Part shown: one piece after another, positions 24,787-34,214 of the stretch
Numbering within the stretch: position 1 is the stretch's first letter
Layout: every line of letters begins with the position of its first letter
DNA from: Clostridiales bacterium
Lineage (GTDB): Bacteria; Bacillota; Clostridia; Christensenellales; Borkfalkiaceae
Direction of reading: 5' to 3'
Length of the DNA: 64,000 bases
Assembly (NCBI GenBank): GCA_015069605.1
Contig: SVII01000005.1
Location: forward strand, 1-64,000
The notes under the pieces: model-generated
Told to the model about the DNA's origin: nothing
Database searches by the model: none
The model's input: the letters and a program-made list of their open reading frames with translations, nothing else
Translations under genes and position numbers: made by a program

Positions 24787-25908
24787 ATGGCAGGAATTTA
24801 CGTTCATGTTCCTTTTTGCAGACACAAATGTTCCTATTGCGATTTCGTGTCCTTTCCCGACAAGATTGAATACGCCGAAGCATACATGGCTTGTGTGTAT
24901 AAAGAAATGAAAATGCGCGGAGAGGAACTTAAAGATTACGAGTTTGACACCATATATTTTGGCGGCGGTACGCCCTCGTACATTCCCCCGAAACTTATTT
25001 TGGGAGCAATGAACCAAATCCGTAACTGTTTCAAAATCAAAAAGGATGCAGAAATTACGTTGGAACTCAATCCTGGTACGATCGGGGAAAATAAAGTGCA
25101 AACGTATTTGCAAGCAGGGATCAATCGTTTTTCCATCGGTTTACAAACGGCGATAGACGAACAGCTTGCCGATCTCAACCGTATCCACAATGCTCGCGAT
25201 TACGTGTTCGCAACCAAGCTTTTAAAGGGACAAAATTTCAGTACCGACGTTATGTTGGGATTGAAAAACCAAACGAAAGAGGACGTAGCAAAAACCATCG
25301 AACTGGCGGCTGCTTGTGGTTCGAAACACATATCCATGTACGCGTTGACGGTGGAAGACGGTACGCCGATCTACACCGATTATCTCAACGGCGAATTGCC
25401 TGATTCCGACGAAGTGGCGGATTTGTACGAATATGGGTACGGACTTTTGAAAGAAAAGGGCTATACAAGGTATGAAATTTCCAATTTTGCGAAAAAGGGC
25501 TACGAAAGCAAACACAATTTAAATTATTGGAAACGTGGTGAATATATTGGTTTCGGGGTGGCGGCAAGCTCTTTTATGCGAGGCAAACGTTTCACGAACA
25601 CCTTTGATTTAGACGAGTATATGAAATGCATTATTTCAGGTTATTATCCTGCTGTTACCAGTGAAGAGGTGAGCGAAAAGGATGCAAAATTTGAATTTGT
25701 TATGTTGGCATTGCGTACCTCTCGTGGACTTTCTATGAATGAATATAAAGAAAAATTCGGTGTTTCGCTTGGAGATGATTTCCCGAACGCATTAAAAAAA
25801 TCTGTACAATATTTGGAATTAAACGGCGATATGCTTAAGATTAAAGATGAGTATTTATACGTCCAAAACACCATTTTAATGCCATTCCTTGAGGAGATAC
25901 AACAATGA
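24787..25908 (+). CDS. hemW: HemW-like radical SAM heme chaperone
   Basis: A 373-residue radical SAM protein. The 4Fe-4S motif C-x3-C-x2-C is at 11-18 (CRHKCSYCD), GGGTPS binds SAM, and the HNLNYW motif is typical of HemW rather than of coproporphyrinogen dehydrogenase HemN. HemW binds heme and is thought to insert it into targets. It lies 6 bases after the MGMT-fold gene and overlaps the next gene by 4 bases. Confidence 0.92.
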   Translation: MAGIYVHVPFCRHKCSYCDFVSFPDKIEYAEAYMACVYKEMKMRGEELKDYEFDTIYFGGGTPSYIPPKLILGAMNQIRNCFKIKKDAEITLELNPGTIGENKVQTYLQAGINRFSIGLQTAIDEQLADLNRIHNARDYVFATKLLKGQNFSTDVMLGLKNQTKEDVAKTIELAAACGSKHISMYALTVEDGTPIYTDYLNGELPDSDEVADLYEYGYGLLKEKGYTRYEISNFAKKGYESKHNLNYWKRGEYIGFGVAASSFMRGKRFTNTFDLDEYMKCIISGYYPAVTSEEVSEKDAKFEFVMLALRTSRGLSMNEYKEKFGVSLGDDFPNALKKSVQYLELNGDMLKIKDEYLYVQNTILMPFLEEIQQ

Positions 25909-26636
25909 GAATACTCATTATTCGACACGGCGATCCCGATTATGTAAACGATACGTTGACGGAAAAAGGGCACCGTGAAGCAAAACTTCTTGCTGAAAAG
26001 TTGGGTAAGGAAAAAATTGATTATATCTATTCCTCGCCGCTTGGCAGAGCGAAACATACCTGCGATTATACGGCAAAGGCGCTTGGCAAAGAAAAGGAAA
26101 TTGTCATCAAAGATTGGTTGCAGGAATTTGGCTGTCCGCTTACTTTGCCTTCGGGCAGGGAAAGGGGGATTCCGTGGGATATGTTGCCTGGGGAATGGAA
26201 AGATAACCCGAAAATGTACGATTATCAAGACTGGTACAAGCAAGATTTTTACGAAACAGCGGAAATGGAACGCCGTTATCGTCATGTGATAGACGGACTT
26301 GACGGGGTATTGAAAGAACACGGTTATACTCGTCAAGGCGGGGTATATCAAACGGAAAAGGGAAATACGGACACGATTGCATTCTTTTGTCATTTTGGTT
26401 TGGAGATGGTGTTGCTTTCCCATTTATGTGATATTTCGCCTGTGCCGCTTTGGCATCATTTCGCTGCTTTACCTACGTCGGTTACTACGCTGTATACGGA
26501 AGAACGTCGCGAGGGGATTGCTACTTTCCGTTGCTGCGGTTTTGGGGATTGCGGACATTTGTATGCAGGCGGCGAACCGCTGTCTAAAGCCGCAAGATTT
26601 TGCGAAATATATGACAGCGACGAAAGACACGATTGA
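25905..26636 (+). CDS. Histidine phosphatase family protein
   Basis: A 243-residue branch-1 histidine phosphatase (phosphoglycerate-mutase-like). The catalytic RHG is at 7-9 (IIRHGDPD), the SSPLGRAKHT block follows and the second histidine is in FFCHFG. Substrate unknown. The start overlaps the hemW stop (ATGA-type), so translation is coupled. The middle part (about 80-150) is longer than in minimal family members. Confidence 0.88.
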   Translation: MRILIIRHGDPDYVNDTLTEKGHREAKLLAEKLGKEKIDYIYSSPLGRAKHTCDYTAKALGKEKEIVIKDWLQEFGCPLTLPSGRERGIPWDMLPGEWKDNPKMYDYQDWYKQDFYETAEMERRYRHVIDGLDGVLKEHGYTRQGGVYQTEKGNTDTIAFFCHFGLEMVLLSHLCDISPVPLWHHFAALPTSVTTLYTEERREGIATFRCCGFGDCGHLYAGGEPLSKAARFCEIYDSDERHD

Positions 26637-26666
26637 TAAAAATGAGGCAGGCAGGTACGCGTTGAA

Positions 26667-27071
26667 ATGAAAAAACATATACAAGTAGCCGCTGCGCTAC
26701 TCTTTCACGAAGGTAAAATTTTCGCTACGAGAAGAGGGGCTTCTCCCTATCCTTACGTAGCGCATAAATTGGAATTTCCTGGCGGCAAAATCGAACAAGG
26801 GGAGCGCGGTGAAGACGCGGTGAAAAGAGAATTGCAAGAGGAATTGGATATGGACGTAAAAGTGGGTGGTTTATACGCTTGTCATACGTTTGAATATCCC
26901 GATTTCATCATTACACTTTCCTTGTATGAATGCGAAATGCTGTCAAAGTTTGTATTAAAAGAACATGAAAGCTACGAATGGATAGCCCCGAAAGATTTAG
27001 ATGAAACGGATTGGGCTCCTGCGGATGCGGACATTTTAGGCAGCTTGAAAAGAGTGTTCGGGGGATGTTAA
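26667..27071 (+). CDS. NUDIX hydrolase, MutT / 8-oxo-dGTPase like
   Basis: A 134-residue NUDIX protein. The Nudix box reads GGKIEQGERGEDAVKRELQEEL. The N-terminal KHIQVAAALLFHEGKIFATRR and LEFPGG are typical of MutT-like enzymes that clean the nucleotide pool of oxidised dGTP. The substrate is inferred. It sits between the phosphatase and the reductase gene on the same strand. Confidence 0.9.
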   Translation: MKKHIQVAAALLFHEGKIFATRRGASPYPYVAHKLEFPGGKIEQGERGEDAVKRELQEELDMDVKVGGLYACHTFEYPDFIITLSLYECEMLSKFVLKEHESYEWIAPKDLDETDWAPADADILGSLKRVFGGC

Positions 27072-27081
27072 AGGAGATAGA

Positions 27082-28137
27082 ATGAACGCAACAGACGCAA
27101 GAATTGCGATATACGGTGCAGGTGCGATGGGTACGGTGTTGGGCACGTTGCTTACCAAAGGCGGTTTAAAAAACGTGCATTTAATTACGCGTAACCAAGC
27201 GCACGTGGATGGGTTGAACGCAGGCGGAGCGAAGATTGTTTGTGAAGCGGAAAATACCGAATGGATGATACCCGTGTCCGCGATCACACCTGCACAAATG
27301 ACGGAAAAATACGACGTGATTTTCCTGATGACCAAACAACGTCAAAACAAAGAAATTTTGACGTTTTTATTGGAATATTTAAAAGAAGACGGACTTGTTT
27401 GTACCACACAAAATGGTTTGCCCGAAGAAAGTGTAGCCGAAATTGTTGGAAACGATCGCGCGTATGGTGCGGTAACTTCTTACGGCGCAACCTTCATAGG
27501 CGGGGGACGGGTCGCGTTGACTTCCAAAATCAGCGCAATGAGTATGGAAATCGGCGGCTTTAAAAACGACGAAAGTAAACTTGATTTTCTCTCGGAAATT
27601 TTGTCCTACGTAGGCAAGGCGACGGATAATCCGAATTTTGTCAAAAAATCGAAAAACTTACTTGGGGCAAGATGGAGCAAACTCGCGATCAACGCAGCGT
27701 TTTCAGGGCTGTCCGTGGTGACGGGCATGACGTTTGGCGAAGTGGCAAAAAAGAAAAAGACTCGCAAAATCGCACTTGGCGTTTTACGGGAATGTATGGA
27801 CGTAGCCAATGCGCTTGGTGTGCAGCTTGCGCCTATGCAAGGTCACGATATGCAAAAAATGTTAGGAGGCAGAACACCTCTGAAACGCTTATTCGCGTAC
27901 ATGGTACTGCCGATTGCAATGAAAAATCATAAAAAACTCGTTTCAGGAATGTTAAAAGACGTCGAAAATGGGAAGAAGTGCGAGATTGATTATATTGACG
28001 GCGTCGTTTGCAGGCAAGGTAAAAAAGTAGGCGTGGAAACTCCGCTTTGTCAAAAAATTGTCGAAATTGTCCACGGTATAGAAAACGGTTTGTACGAAAC
28101 GACGTACCAAAATGCGGATTTTTTCTTCAATAAATGA
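27082..28137 (+). CDS. Ketopantoate reductase family oxidoreductase
   Basis: A 351-residue ApbA/PanE-family enzyme. The NADP-binding motif is YGAGAMGTVLG near the N-terminus, with K/N-containing blocks (TKQRQNKE, TTQNGLPEE) and a C-terminal helical domain (KLAINAAFSGLSVVTG..) as in 2-dehydropantoate 2-reductase. It is about 50 residues longer than typical PanE. No other pantothenate gene is nearby, so another 2-keto acid substrate is possible. Confidence 0.85.
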   Translation: MNATDARIAIYGAGAMGTVLGTLLTKGGLKNVHLITRNQAHVDGLNAGGAKIVCEAENTEWMIPVSAITPAQMTEKYDVIFLMTKQRQNKEILTFLLEYLKEDGLVCTTQNGLPEESVAEIVGNDRAYGAVTSYGATFIGGGRVALTSKISAMSMEIGGFKNDESKLDFLSEILSYVGKATDNPNFVKKSKNLLGARWSKLAINAAFSGLSVVTGMTFGEVAKKKKTRKIALGVLRECMDVANALGVQLAPMQGHDMQKMLGGRTPLKRLFAYMVLPIAMKNHKKLVSGMLKDVENGKKCEIDYIDGVVCRQGKKVGVETPLCQKIVEIVHGIENGLYETTYQNADFFFNK

Positions 28138-28156
28138 TGCAAACGTCGTAAACCCT

Positions 28157-28185
28157 TTGACAGATAGAAAAAAAAGGTATATAAT
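28157..28185 (+). promoter_or_regulatory. gltX promoter
   Basis: Consensus TTGACA and TATAAT, 17-bp spacer, 42 bases before the ATG. No T-box leader fits in that space. Confidence 0.8.
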
Positions 28186-28227
28186 AAACAACGAAACAAA
28201 TAGGAAAAACAAAGAGAGGACATATAT

Positions 28228-29868
28228 ATGGATTTAAACAAACTTGCGGAAGCGCTCATTCCCGACGAAAACGTAAAACCGCTTGATTATTATGAAGCGG
28301 CATACCCTGAAAGAGATTTACCCAAAGGCGCACAGGTTACCCGTCTTGCTCCCAGCCCTACGGGCTTTATGCACATTGGAAACTTGTACGTAGCGCTTGC
28401 CAACGAACGCATTGCGCATCAAAGCGGCGGTGTTTTCTATCTCCGTATTGAAGACACCGACGACAAACGTAAAGTGGAAGGTGCGGTGGAAGTTATCCAC
28501 ACTTCCTTGAAATATTTTGGCGTAGCATTTGACGAAGGCGCAGACCTTTGCGGGAACTACGGCCCTTATTATCAACGCCAGCGTGCGGAAATCTATCACG
28601 CATATGCGAAAGAACTCATCAAAAAAGGCTTGGCGTATCCTTGTTTTTGCACAGAAGAGGAACTTGAAAAAACGCGTGAATATCAAACGGAAAACAAACT
28701 TTTGCCTGGTTATTATGGAGAGTTTGCAAAATGCCGCAATTTGACGGAGGAAGAAATATATGCAAATCTCGCGGCGAAAAAACCTTACGTTATCCGTTTG
28801 AAATCGCAGGGTGACGTAGAAGTAAAACACACCTTCCACGACGAAGTCAAGGGGGATATTACCGTTACCGAAAATAACCAAGACGTAGTTATTTTGAAAT
28901 CGGACGGTATTCCTACTTATCACTTTGCACACGCAATCGACGATCACTTTATGCGTACGACGCTTGTGATTCGTGGGGAGGAATGGCTTTCGTCCTTGCC
29001 TATCCATATCGAGCTTTTCAAAGTGCTCGGTTTCCGCCTTCCCAAATATGGTCACAACTGTTCCATTCAGAAGATTGATGGAGATACGCGTAGAAAATTG
29101 TCCAAACGTAAAGACCCCGAAGCATCACTCACATTCTATCGCGAACAAGGGTATCATCCCACGGCGGTGCGTACGTATATGATGACGTTGCTTAATTCCA
29201 ACTTTGAAGAATGGTTGTTGAAATGCCCTGACAAACCTTTGGAAGAATTCAAATATTCCATCGGTAAAATGGGCAAAAGCGGCGCACTTTTCGATATTGT
29301 CAAACTCAACGACATTTCCAAGAGTTTTATGGCTACCATGTCCGAAACGGAAGCGTACGATTTCTTAAAAACGTGGGCGGACGAATTTGGTACGGAAGAA
29401 CAAAAAGCGTATTTTGCGGATAAGGAATATCTTTTGAAAGTCTTGACGCTTTGCATGGGCATCGGCGGCAAGAAACGCAGAAAGGACTTTGTTTGCGCAA
29501 AGCAGGCTTTAGAAATGATTGCTTATTTCTTCAACGCAACGTTTGCGCCTGAATATGAATACCGTTTTGAAAACTCTGTGGTAAAGACGGTACTCGAAGG
29601 GTTTAAAGCGGCTTACGATCACGCAGACGATTGCTCGGCGTGGTTTGATAAAGTGAAATCGGTTGCAGCGGCAAACGGTTTTGCTACGGACATGAAAGCG
29701 TACAAAGCTGATCCCACGGCATATCCTGGCAACGTATCGGATGTAGCGGAAATGTTGCGTATCGCGACAACGGGACTTGCGAACACGCCCGATCTTTGGA
29801 CGATTATGCAAATTTTGGGCAAGAATGAAACGATGGCACGTTTGGAAAAAGCAATCGCGGCATTGTAA
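28228..29868 (+). CDS. gltX: Glutamate--tRNA ligase
   Basis: Class I synthetase of 546 residues. An N-terminal extension of about 40 residues precedes RLAPSPTGFMHIGN (the HIGH motif as HIGN). Other marks are LRIEDTDDKR, the CFC zinc-type cysteines (YPCFCTEEE) and KLSKRKDPE (KMSKS equivalent). The length and extension match the clostridial GluRS group. The ATG follows AGAGGA. Own promoter and terminator, so monocistronic. Whether it also charges tRNA-Gln for GatCAB cannot be judged here. Confidence 0.95.
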   Translation: MDLNKLAEALIPDENVKPLDYYEAAYPERDLPKGAQVTRLAPSPTGFMHIGNLYVALANERIAHQSGGVFYLRIEDTDDKRKVEGAVEVIHTSLKYFGVAFDEGADLCGNYGPYYQRQRAEIYHAYAKELIKKGLAYPCFCTEEELEKTREYQTENKLLPGYYGEFAKCRNLTEEEIYANLAAKKPYVIRLKSQGDVEVKHTFHDEVKGDITVTENNQDVVILKSDGIPTYHFAHAIDDHFMRTTLVIRGEEWLSSLPIHIELFKVLGFRLPKYGHNCSIQKIDGDTRRKLSKRKDPEASLTFYREQGYHPTAVRTYMMTLLNSNFEEWLLKCPDKPLEEFKYSIGKMGKSGALFDIVKLNDISKSFMATMSETEAYDFLKTWADEFGTEEQKAYFADKEYLLKVLTLCMGIGGKKRRKDFVCAKQALEMIAYFFNATFAPEYEYRFENSVVKTVLEGFKAAYDHADDCSAWFDKVKSVAAANGFATDMKAYKADPTAYPGNVSDVAEMLRIATTGLANTPDLWTIMQILGKNETMARLEKAIAAL

Positions 29869-29882
29869 TGAGATAAATACAA

Positions 29883-29913
29883 AAAAACGTCGTGATTTCA
29901 CGGCGTTTTTTTT
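29883..29913 (+). terminator. gltX terminator
   Basis: AAACGTCGTG-ATTT-CACGGCGTTT hairpin followed by a T run. Confidence 0.85.
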
Positions 29914-29957
29914 GGAAATACGGCTTTGTCTACATGACAGTTTTATAGTAAAATTTA

Positions 29958-29987
29958 TTGACAATTTTTATGTAAAAATGATATAAT
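29958..29987 (+). promoter_or_regulatory. Promoter of the TM2 gene cluster
   Basis: Consensus TTGACA and TATAAT with an 18-bp spacer, 30 bases before the ATG at 30017. Confidence 0.75.
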
Positions 29988-30016
29988 ATAACAAAGCAAA
30001 TACAAAGGAAAAAGTT

Positions 30017-30526
30017 ATGTATTGTAAAAATTGTTGTAAAGTTGTGGAAGCAAATGCCACGGTTTGTCTTGGATGTGGATACAAAGTCGGGGATGGCAAC
30101 AATTACTGTTCCAACTGCGGTGAACCTATGGAAGAAGGGGAAACTGTGTGTCTTGTCTGTGGCAGACCGTATAATTTTACCGTCAAGCAAGAGAAAAGGA
30201 GCAAAGAAAAGCCCGTAAAAGAAAAGAAGGTAAAAGAAAAAAAGACTGTTTCCGAGCCTAAAAAATCTTTCGTATCGAAGCAAAAATCGACGCCCAGCGT
30301 CGGAAATGGTGGAAGCGGCGGAAAGTCCAAGTGGGTAGCGTTCTTTTTGGCTTTATTTTTCGGATATTTGGGCGCGCACAATTTCTATCTTGGACATTCA
30401 GGGAGAGGGTTTGCGCAAATCGTGCTCAACTGTATTGGAATATCGCCGTTTTGGGCATTTATTGAGGCAATCCTTATTTTAGTTGGAAAAATCAACAAGG
30501 ACGCAAGCGGTAAATATTTGAAATAA
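30017..30526 (+). CDS. Zinc-ribbon and TM2 domain protein 1
   Basis: A 169-residue protein. Two zinc ribbons (C-x2-C pairs: CKNC..CLGC and CSNC..CLVC) fill residues 1-52. A Lys/Glu-rich linker follows, then a TM2 domain (FFLALFFGYLGAHNFYLG, then a second span ending LILVGK). The TM2 domain has two membrane spans joined by a short turn. Function of such proteins is unknown. It is followed by a close paralogue after 17 bases. Confidence 0.85.
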   Translation: MYCKNCCKVVEANATVCLGCGYKVGDGNNYCSNCGEPMEEGETVCLVCGRPYNFTVKQEKRSKEKPVKEKKVKEKKTVSEPKKSFVSKQKSTPSVGNGGSGGKSKWVAFFLALFFGYLGAHNFYLGHSGRGFAQIVLNCIGISPFWAFIEAILILVGKINKDASGKYLK

Positions 30527-30543
30527 TAAAAAGGAGAGGGACT

Positions 30544-30939
30544 ATGTATTGTAGAAATTGCGGTAAAGAAGTCGATCCCAGAGCAGCGATTTGCGTTGGG
30601 TGCGGTTATAGACTTGGCGATGGTGAAAATTTTTGTCCTAACTGCGGTAATACGACGAGTAATGTTGCAGATATTTGTCTTTCTTGTGGTTTTTCCTTAA
30701 AAAGACAAGAAGAAATTCCTGAAGGAGAACGTAAATCCAAACTTGCGGCAGGCTTGTTGGCGCTCTTTTTGGGTGGATTTGGTATCCATAATTTCTATCT
30801 CGGGTTTACGGGAAAGGGTGTAGCGCAAATTCTTCTTTCCTGTACGGGCATCAGTTCAATTTGGGCGTTTGTTGAAGGAATTTTAATTTTGTGCGGCAAG
30901 ATTGATAAAGACGCCAAGGGAATTCCTTTGACAGACTAA
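30544..30939 (+). CDS. Zinc-ribbon and TM2 domain protein 2
   Basis: A 131-residue paralogue of the previous gene. Cysteine pairs CRNC..CVGC and CPNC..CLSC are followed by a shorter linker and a TM2 domain (ALFLGGFGIHNFYLGF). GGAGAGGG precedes the start. Its stop overlaps the start of the DUF2752 gene. Confidence 0.85.
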   Translation: MYCRNCGKEVDPRAAICVGCGYRLGDGENFCPNCGNTTSNVADICLSCGFSLKRQEEIPEGERKSKLAAGLLALFLGGFGIHNFYLGFTGKGVAQILLSCTGISSIWAFVEGILILCGKIDKDAKGIPLTD

Positions 30940-31277
30940 TGAAAGAGCGTCATAAAAAAATTGTTTACAAACTTCTTTTTACGTTAGCGCTTGCATTGGT
31001 CGTATTTTTGTTTTGGATATTGAAACTCAACTGTGTATGGCGTGAGTTGTTGCATATTCCTTGTATTGGTTGCGGCATGACGCGCGCGTACGTGGCGTTG
31101 TTTCATGGGGAAGTTGGACAAGCGTTTGCATATCATTTTATGTTTTGGAGCGTACCCATTCTTCTATCCTACGTCTATTTAGATGGGAAACTTACGAAAA
31201 ATAAGACGCTTAATTGCACAGTGTTAATCGTGATTGGAATAGGCTTTCTTGTTCGTTGGATATTGTGGTTTGTATAA
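30939..31277 (+). CDS. DUF2752 membrane protein
   Basis: A 112-residue membrane protein with about three spans. The motif PCIGCGMTRAYVALFHG is the DUF2752 signature. The start ATG overlaps the previous stop, so it is translationally coupled to the TM2 gene. TM2 and DUF2752 genes are often neighbours in Gram-positive genomes (from memory). No function is established. Confidence 0.85.
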   Translation: MKERHKKIVYKLLFTLALALVVFLFWILKLNCVWRELLHIPCIGCGMTRAYVALFHGEVGQAFAYHFMFWSVPILLSYVYLDGKLTKNKTLNCTVLIVIGIGFLVRWILWFV

Positions 31278-31282
31278 AAAAT

Positions 31283-31318
31283 AAAGGTCTTTCGAGAATG
31301 GTTCGAAAGACCTTTTTC
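31283..31318. terminator. Bidirectional terminator between convergent operons
   Basis: AAAGGTCTTTCGA pairs with TCGAAAGACCTTT, with T runs on both strands. It ends the TM2 cluster and the dap operon. Confidence 0.88.
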
Positions 31319-31331
31319 TATATATTTATAA

Positions 31332-32093
31332 TTAATTTTCTTCGGCTAAAAGATGCTTCATCTCGTACATGCCTGCCTCTTTTGCTTGTAAAAACTTCGC
31401 TGCACGAATTGCGCCGACTGCAAATACTCGCTTAGATCTTGCACTGTGCGTAATCGTAATAATCTCGTCTTCTCCTGCAAACATCACTTCGTGTTCGCCC
31501 ACAATCGTGCCACCACGAATTGCGTGAATACCGATTTCCGATTTTTCTCTTGCGCCGACGATGCCGTCGCGCCCGTTGACGTAACGTTTTTGATTGTCAA
31601 ACGCCTCGTTGATGGTATCCGCAAGCATCAACGCCGTACCGCTGGGAGCGTCTTTTTTGAGATTATGATGACGTTCAATGATTTCTACGTCGTACGCCTC
31701 CCCCAACACTTCCGCCGCGGCTTTACACAAAGCCTGCATTAAATTTACGCCAAGCGAAAGATTTGCCGTTTTAAAAATGGCTACTGATTTCGAGTATTCT
31801 TGAACCATAGCCAAATCGTCTGCGGTAAATCCCGTAGCCGCCAACACAATGCCAAGTCCGTTATTTTTCGCGTATTCCAAACGTTCTTTTAAACCGATGG
31901 GGGAGGAGAAATCAATAATGACGTCCGCTTGTTCTTTGACTTCCGCAAAAGAAGTGTACACGGGAACGCCGATTTCCTTTTGGTATAAATCCACACCGCA
32001 AACCGCCACCGCTTCGTTGTCGCCTTCCAGCAAAGACAAAACGTTGCCGCCCATTTTACCGCACGCGCCGCAAACGATAATTTTTACGCTCAT
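31332..32093 (-). CDS. dapB: 4-hydroxy-tetrahydrodipicolinate reductase
   Basis: Second committed step toward diaminopimelate and lysine. The 253 residues have the nucleotide motif VCGACGKMGG and the catalytic block ERHHNLKKDAPSGTAL (histidine and lysine). The start overlaps dapA by 4 bases after GGAGG. It is the last gene of the riboswitch-controlled asd-dapA-dapB operon. DAP is also needed for peptidoglycan and, as dipicolinate precursor, for spores. Confidence 0.96.
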   Translation of the reverse strand: MSVKIIVCGACGKMGGNVLSLLEGDNEAVAVCGVDLYQKEIGVPVYTSFAEVKEQADVIIDFSSPIGLKERLEYAKNNGLGIVLAATGFTADDLAMVQEYSKSVAIFKTANLSLGVNLMQALCKAAAEVLGEAYDVEIIERHHNLKKDAPSGTALMLADTINEAFDNQKRYVNGRDGIVGAREKSEIGIHAIRGGTIVGEHEVMFAGEDEIITITHSARSKRVFAVGAIRAAKFLQAKEAGMYEMKHLLAEEN

Positions 32094-32980
32094 GCCTTGA
32101 CCTCCAACCCAAAGTCTTGCATCGCTTTCATCAACTTTTCGCGGTTATGGTCTTCGATTTTCGTTAAAGGCGCTCTGGGTACGCCTGCGTTAAACCCAAG
32201 CAAATTCATCGCTTCTTTTACGGGGATAGGGTTGACTTCTACAAAGCAAGCGTTGGTCAGGGGAAGAAGTTTATCGTTCAGTGCCATCGCTTCGGACAAT
32301 TTTCCTGCTTTTACAAGGTCGCAAAGTTCTTTCACTTTAGCAGGAACAATGTTAGACACTACGGAAATAACGCCCGCGCCGCCACAAGCGAGGATAGGTA
32401 CGTTCAAAGCGTCTTCGCCCGAATACACGTCGCATTTATCCTTGACAAGACGGAACGTTTCCATAGTTTTACTCATGTTTCCACCTGCATCTTTGATGCC
32501 CGCAATGTTGGGGATTTCCGCAATTTTCGCCATCGTAGCAGGCTGGATTTCCAAACCCGTACGGCCAGGAACGTTATAGGCAATCACAGGAATGGACACC
32601 GCTTGGCAAATCGTTTTGTAATATTCCACCAATCCGTTTTGCGTACATTTATTGTAATAAGGCGTAACGGCAAGCAAACCGTCCGCGCCATATTCTTCTG
32701 CTTTTTTTGCAGTCATCACTGCGTCTTTCGTGTTATTGCTACCACAACCGAAAATTACTTTCGCTCTGCCTGCAACTTTTTTAACGGAGTACTGCATCAA
32801 TTCGTGTTCTTCTTCAAACGTCATCGTCGAAGGTTCGCCCGTTGTGCCGAGTAAAATCAATGCGTCCGTACCGTTTGCAATTTGATGTTCAATCAGTTGT
32901 CCATATACTTCGTAATCTACGCCGTTTTCGTTAAAGGGGGTAATCAGCGCCGTACCGCTGCCATAAAAAAATCCTTTCAT
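32090..32980 (-). CDS. dapA: 4-hydroxy-tetrahydrodipicolinate synthase
   Basis: Condenses aspartate semialdehyde with pyruvate. The 296 residues show GTALITPFNENG at the start, LLGTTGEPSTM, the catalytic tyrosine in AYNVPGRTG (about 133) and the Schiff-base lysine in GIKDAGGN (about 161). Middle gene of the lysine operon, 44 bases after asd. Confidence 0.96.
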   Translation of the reverse strand: MKGFFYGSGTALITPFNENGVDYEVYGQLIEHQIANGTDALILLGTTGEPSTMTFEEEHELMQYSVKKVAGRAKVIFGCGSNNTKDAVMTAKKAEEYGADGLLAVTPYYNKCTQNGLVEYYKTICQAVSIPVIAYNVPGRTGLEIQPATMAKIAEIPNIAGIKDAGGNMSKTMETFRLVKDKCDVYSGEDALNVPILACGGAGVISVVSNIVPAKVKELCDLVKAGKLSEAMALNDKLLPLTNACFVEVNPIPVKEAMNLLGFNAGVPRAPLTKIEDHNREKLMKAMQDFGLEVKA

Positions 32981-33024
32981 AATGACAATATATTCTCCTA
33001 ATTCTTGTTTTTGTGTTAAAACAC

Positions 33025-34104
33025 TTAATCCATGTAGCCTTTTGCTGCCAAGAGTTCCGCAAGCAACACTGCGCCGCCCGCTGCACCGCGCAGAGTGTTA
33101 TGGGATAAACCGACGAATTTATAATCAAACACGACGTCTTCACGCAATCTGCCGACAGTCACGCTCATGCCGTTGCCTGCCATGCGGTCGAGTTTAGCTT
33201 GCGGACGGTTATCCTCTTCCAAATATTGTAAAAATTGTGAAGGAGCGGAAGGCAAATTAAGAATTTGAGGTTCGCCTTTAAAATCCGCCCAAGCGGAGAG
33301 AATTTCCTCTTTCGTGGGTTTGTTTTCAAATTTTACGAACACAGCCGCCGTATGACCGTCGGTAACGGGTACGCGCAAGCATTGTGCCGTGATTACGGGT
33401 GCGGTAGCAGAAACGATTTCCTCACCAACGAATTCGCCCCAAATTTTTAAAGGTTCTTTTTCGCTCTTTTCTTCTTCGCCGCCGATATAGGGGATAATGT
33501 TATCCAAAATTTCAGGCATTGTCGCAAACGTTTTGCCTGCGCCGGAAATTGCCTGATAGGTACAAACGGCAGCCTCTTTGATCCCGAATGCTTTTAAGGG
33601 ATGTAAAAGGGGGACGTACGATTGCAACGAGCAGTTAGACTTCACCGCAATAAAACCACGCTTCGTGCCTAAACGTTTACGTTGCGACGGAATAACGTCT
33701 AGATGCGCCGCGTTGATTTCAGGGATCACCATCGGTACGTCGGCGGTAAAACGATGAGCGGAATTGTTGGAAACAACAGGCACTTCCAATTTTGCGTAAG
33801 CTTCTTCCAACGCGCGGGTTTGCGCTTTATCCATATTCACCGCGCAGAACACGAAATCAACGGATGAAGCGATTGTTTGCATATCCGCCGTTGCGTCCAA
33901 AACGGTCATAGAGCGGTATTTTTCAGGCATGGGTGTCTCGAATGCCCATTTATCGCCTACTGCCTCGGCGTACGTTTTTCCCGCAGAGCGCGCAGATGCC
34001 GCCAACACTTTGACGTTAAACCAAGGATGTTCGGCAAGCAACAACATAAATCTTTGCCCAACCATACCCGTTGCGCCGATAATACCGACGTTGAAAGTTT
34101 TCAT
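33025..34104 (-). CDS. asd: Aspartate-semialdehyde dehydrogenase, archaeal/fungal type
   Basis: A 359-residue ASADH. The NADP motif is GATGMVGQRF and the active-site cysteine sits in VKSNCSLQ, followed by SGAGKTFATMP. The longer length and the KSNCS context point to the archaeal/fungal-type subfamily, which is also found in some Clostridia, rather than the E. coli type (GNCTV). AAAGGAG precedes the ATG. First gene of the operon, directly after the lysine riboswitch. Confidence 0.93.
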   Translation of the reverse strand: MKTFNVGIIGATGMVGQRFMLLLAEHPWFNVKVLAASARSAGKTYAEAVGDKWAFETPMPEKYRSMTVLDATADMQTIASSVDFVFCAVNMDKAQTRALEEAYAKLEVPVVSNNSAHRFTADVPMVIPEINAAHLDVIPSQRKRLGTKRGFIAVKSNCSLQSYVPLLHPLKAFGIKEAAVCTYQAISGAGKTFATMPEILDNIIPYIGGEEEKSEKEPLKIWGEFVGEEIVSATAPVITAQCLRVPVTDGHTAAVFVKFENKPTKEEILSAWADFKGEPQILNLPSAPSQFLQYLEEDNRPQAKLDRMAGNGMSVTVGRLREDVVFDYKFVGLSHNTLRGAAGGAVLLAELLAAKGYMD

Positions 34105-34144
34105 AAAATATATACTCCTTTTGCATAATCAACTAACGTTTAGA

Positions 34145-34173
34145 AAAAAAATAAAAGACGGGTTTGCCCCGTC
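34145..34173 (-). terminator. Intrinsic terminator of the lysine riboswitch
   Basis: On the minus strand GACGGG-GCAAA-CCCGTC is followed by TTTTATTTTTTTT, 41 bases before asd. It is the likely expression platform. Confidence 0.85.
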
Positions 34174-34214
34174 GTAAACAGCATTTGAACTCTTCCAAAA
34201 CAAACATGGAAAAA

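Noticed and set aside
25644-26423. 259-codon minus-strand ORF
   Set aside because: Covers the ends of hemW and the histidine phosphatase gene in antisense; no motifs.
28138-28227. T-box leader before gltX
   Set aside because: The promoter leaves only about 36 bases of leader, too short for a T-box.
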